A DNA stretch of 5,337 bases from positions 1 through 5,337 of the forward strand of contig JBBREH010000054.1 of NCBI GenBank assembly GCA_038203095.1, in the 5' to 3' direction. The notes under the pieces were generated by a model. It had not been told where the DNA came from. It saw nothing but the letters and a program-made list of their open reading frames with translations, and made no database searches. Positions 4,876-5,337 of the stretch are shown piece by piece. The position numbers and the translations under genes were made by a program. This DNA comes from PALSA-1336 sp038203095. GTDB lineage: Bacteria; Patescibacteriota; Doudnabacteria; UBA920. Position 1 is the first letter of the stretch; each line of letters begins with the position of its first letter.

Positions 4876-5337
4876 TTAATAACTACATGCGCCCCCGGCT
4901 GTATAAATGGCAAGGTATCCGGCATATGCGTCAACGCCCGGGCAATTAGCGCCATTACTGTCGCGGTTAGGGTCAATAAAATTAGTTGGGGCGGGGCTGG
5001 CCGTATCCTGAATGTTATAGTCTAAAAGTTTATAATCTCTGCCGTTGGACACATAAATATAACACGAAGTGCTCGCGGCTACGTTCATGGAAGGGTCGAC
5101 GGGAAATTTTGACATATAAGTCGGCACAAGCCCGGGTATTACCTGATCCGACGCTACAGCTCCCCAAGATTGGCATTGGCTTTGGTAGCCGGAAGCAGGG
5201 TAAGCGTTATTTGAATCGTAATAGAGCTCTAAAGCCGTCTGGATTTGTTTTATATCCGCCATCCGTTTGGTAAAACGCGCCTTTGCGCGGGTGCCATTTA
5301 AGCTTACCAAAACCACACTCGCCAAAAGGCCGATGAT
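4876..5337 (-). CDS. Type IV pilin/GspG-like protein (5' end beyond window)
   Basis: The 153 visible residues start within the N-terminal transmembrane helix: IIGLLASVVLVSLNGTRAKARF, the part that normally follows the prepilin peptidase site G|FTLxELL. The amphipathic continuation ADIKQIQTALELYYDSNNAYP (about 28-48) is characteristic of type IV pilins and type II secretion pseudopilins. A PTYMSKFPVDP stretch (about 72-82) and four Cys in the C-terminal globular part also fit. The start codon, leader and cleavage site lie past 5337. Its stop is TAA at 4876. A short CCGG-CTTAA-CCGG hairpin and a T7 run on the minus strand (4845-4851) follow, possibly a weak terminator. The product is expected in the inner membrane and in a surface pilus or pseudopilus. 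Confidence 0.88.
   Translation of the reverse strand: MIGLLASVVLVSLNGTRAKARFTKRMADIKQIQTALELYYDSNNAYPASGYQSQCQSWGAVASDQVIPGLVPTYMSKFPVDPSMNVAASTSCYIYVSNGRDYKLLDYNIQDTASPAPTNFIDPNRDSNGANCPGVDAYAGYLAIYTAGGACSY

Noticed and set aside
1..5337. CRISPR array, transposase gene or phage genes
   Set aside because: No regularly spaced repeats and no transposase, integrase or phage protein in any frame; the repeats seen are few and palindromic.

Overview
The window most resembles a Patescibacteria/CPR chromosome, probably Parcubacteria-like. This is an inference from gene style: short type IV pilin-like genes with IIGLLASVVLVSLNG-type N-terminal helices, a small secreted repeat protein, ribosomal-protein genes without clear Shine-Dalgarno sites, and many folded intergenic repeats. 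No marker gene fixes the taxonomy.

Layout, plus strand. Positions 1-296 hold no gene but two adjacent folded elements: a long imperfect hairpin (5-157) and copy A of a dispersed structured repeat (161-279). They are followed by an 11-helix NRAMP-fold transporter (297-1667) with non-canonical metal-site residues. A 114-nt G.U-rich foldback (1668-1781) separates it from a consensus sigma70-type promoter (TTGACA-17-TATAAT) that drives infC-rpmI-rplT (IF-3, L35, L20; 1862-3152). Both intergenic gaps of this operon contain sizeable stem-loops, a plausible place for L20-type autoregulation. A perfect 18-bp hairpin (3169-3207) ends the operon and also faces the convergent minus-strand genes.

Layout, minus strand (read right to left). 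A type IV pilin-like gene (4876-5337) runs off the right edge. The gap 4492-4875 holds copy B of the dispersed repeat (4665-4808), an AT-rich stretch with a 12-bp palindrome (4635-4646) and a possible promoter. Next comes a secreted Met/Pro-rich protein with two C-terminal tandem repeats (3803-4491), whose only good ATG lies one base out of frame across an A7 tract. Last is a degraded pilin gene (3212-3770).

The most interesting object is a 51-bp unit (3640-3698) in that degraded pilin. It is a compact three-stem palindromic element flanked by an 8-bp direct repeat, GTAAACCC, whose complement encodes the Gly-Phe-Thr of the prepilin peptidase site. Its length is a multiple of three and it is open in the pilin leader frame, so it duplicates the processing motif. 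It looks like a miniature element that inserts in frame into pilin leaders.

Functionally the left half is housekeeping (metal uptake, translation initiation, 50S assembly). The right half is cell-surface/pilus material with signs of decay and repeat activity.
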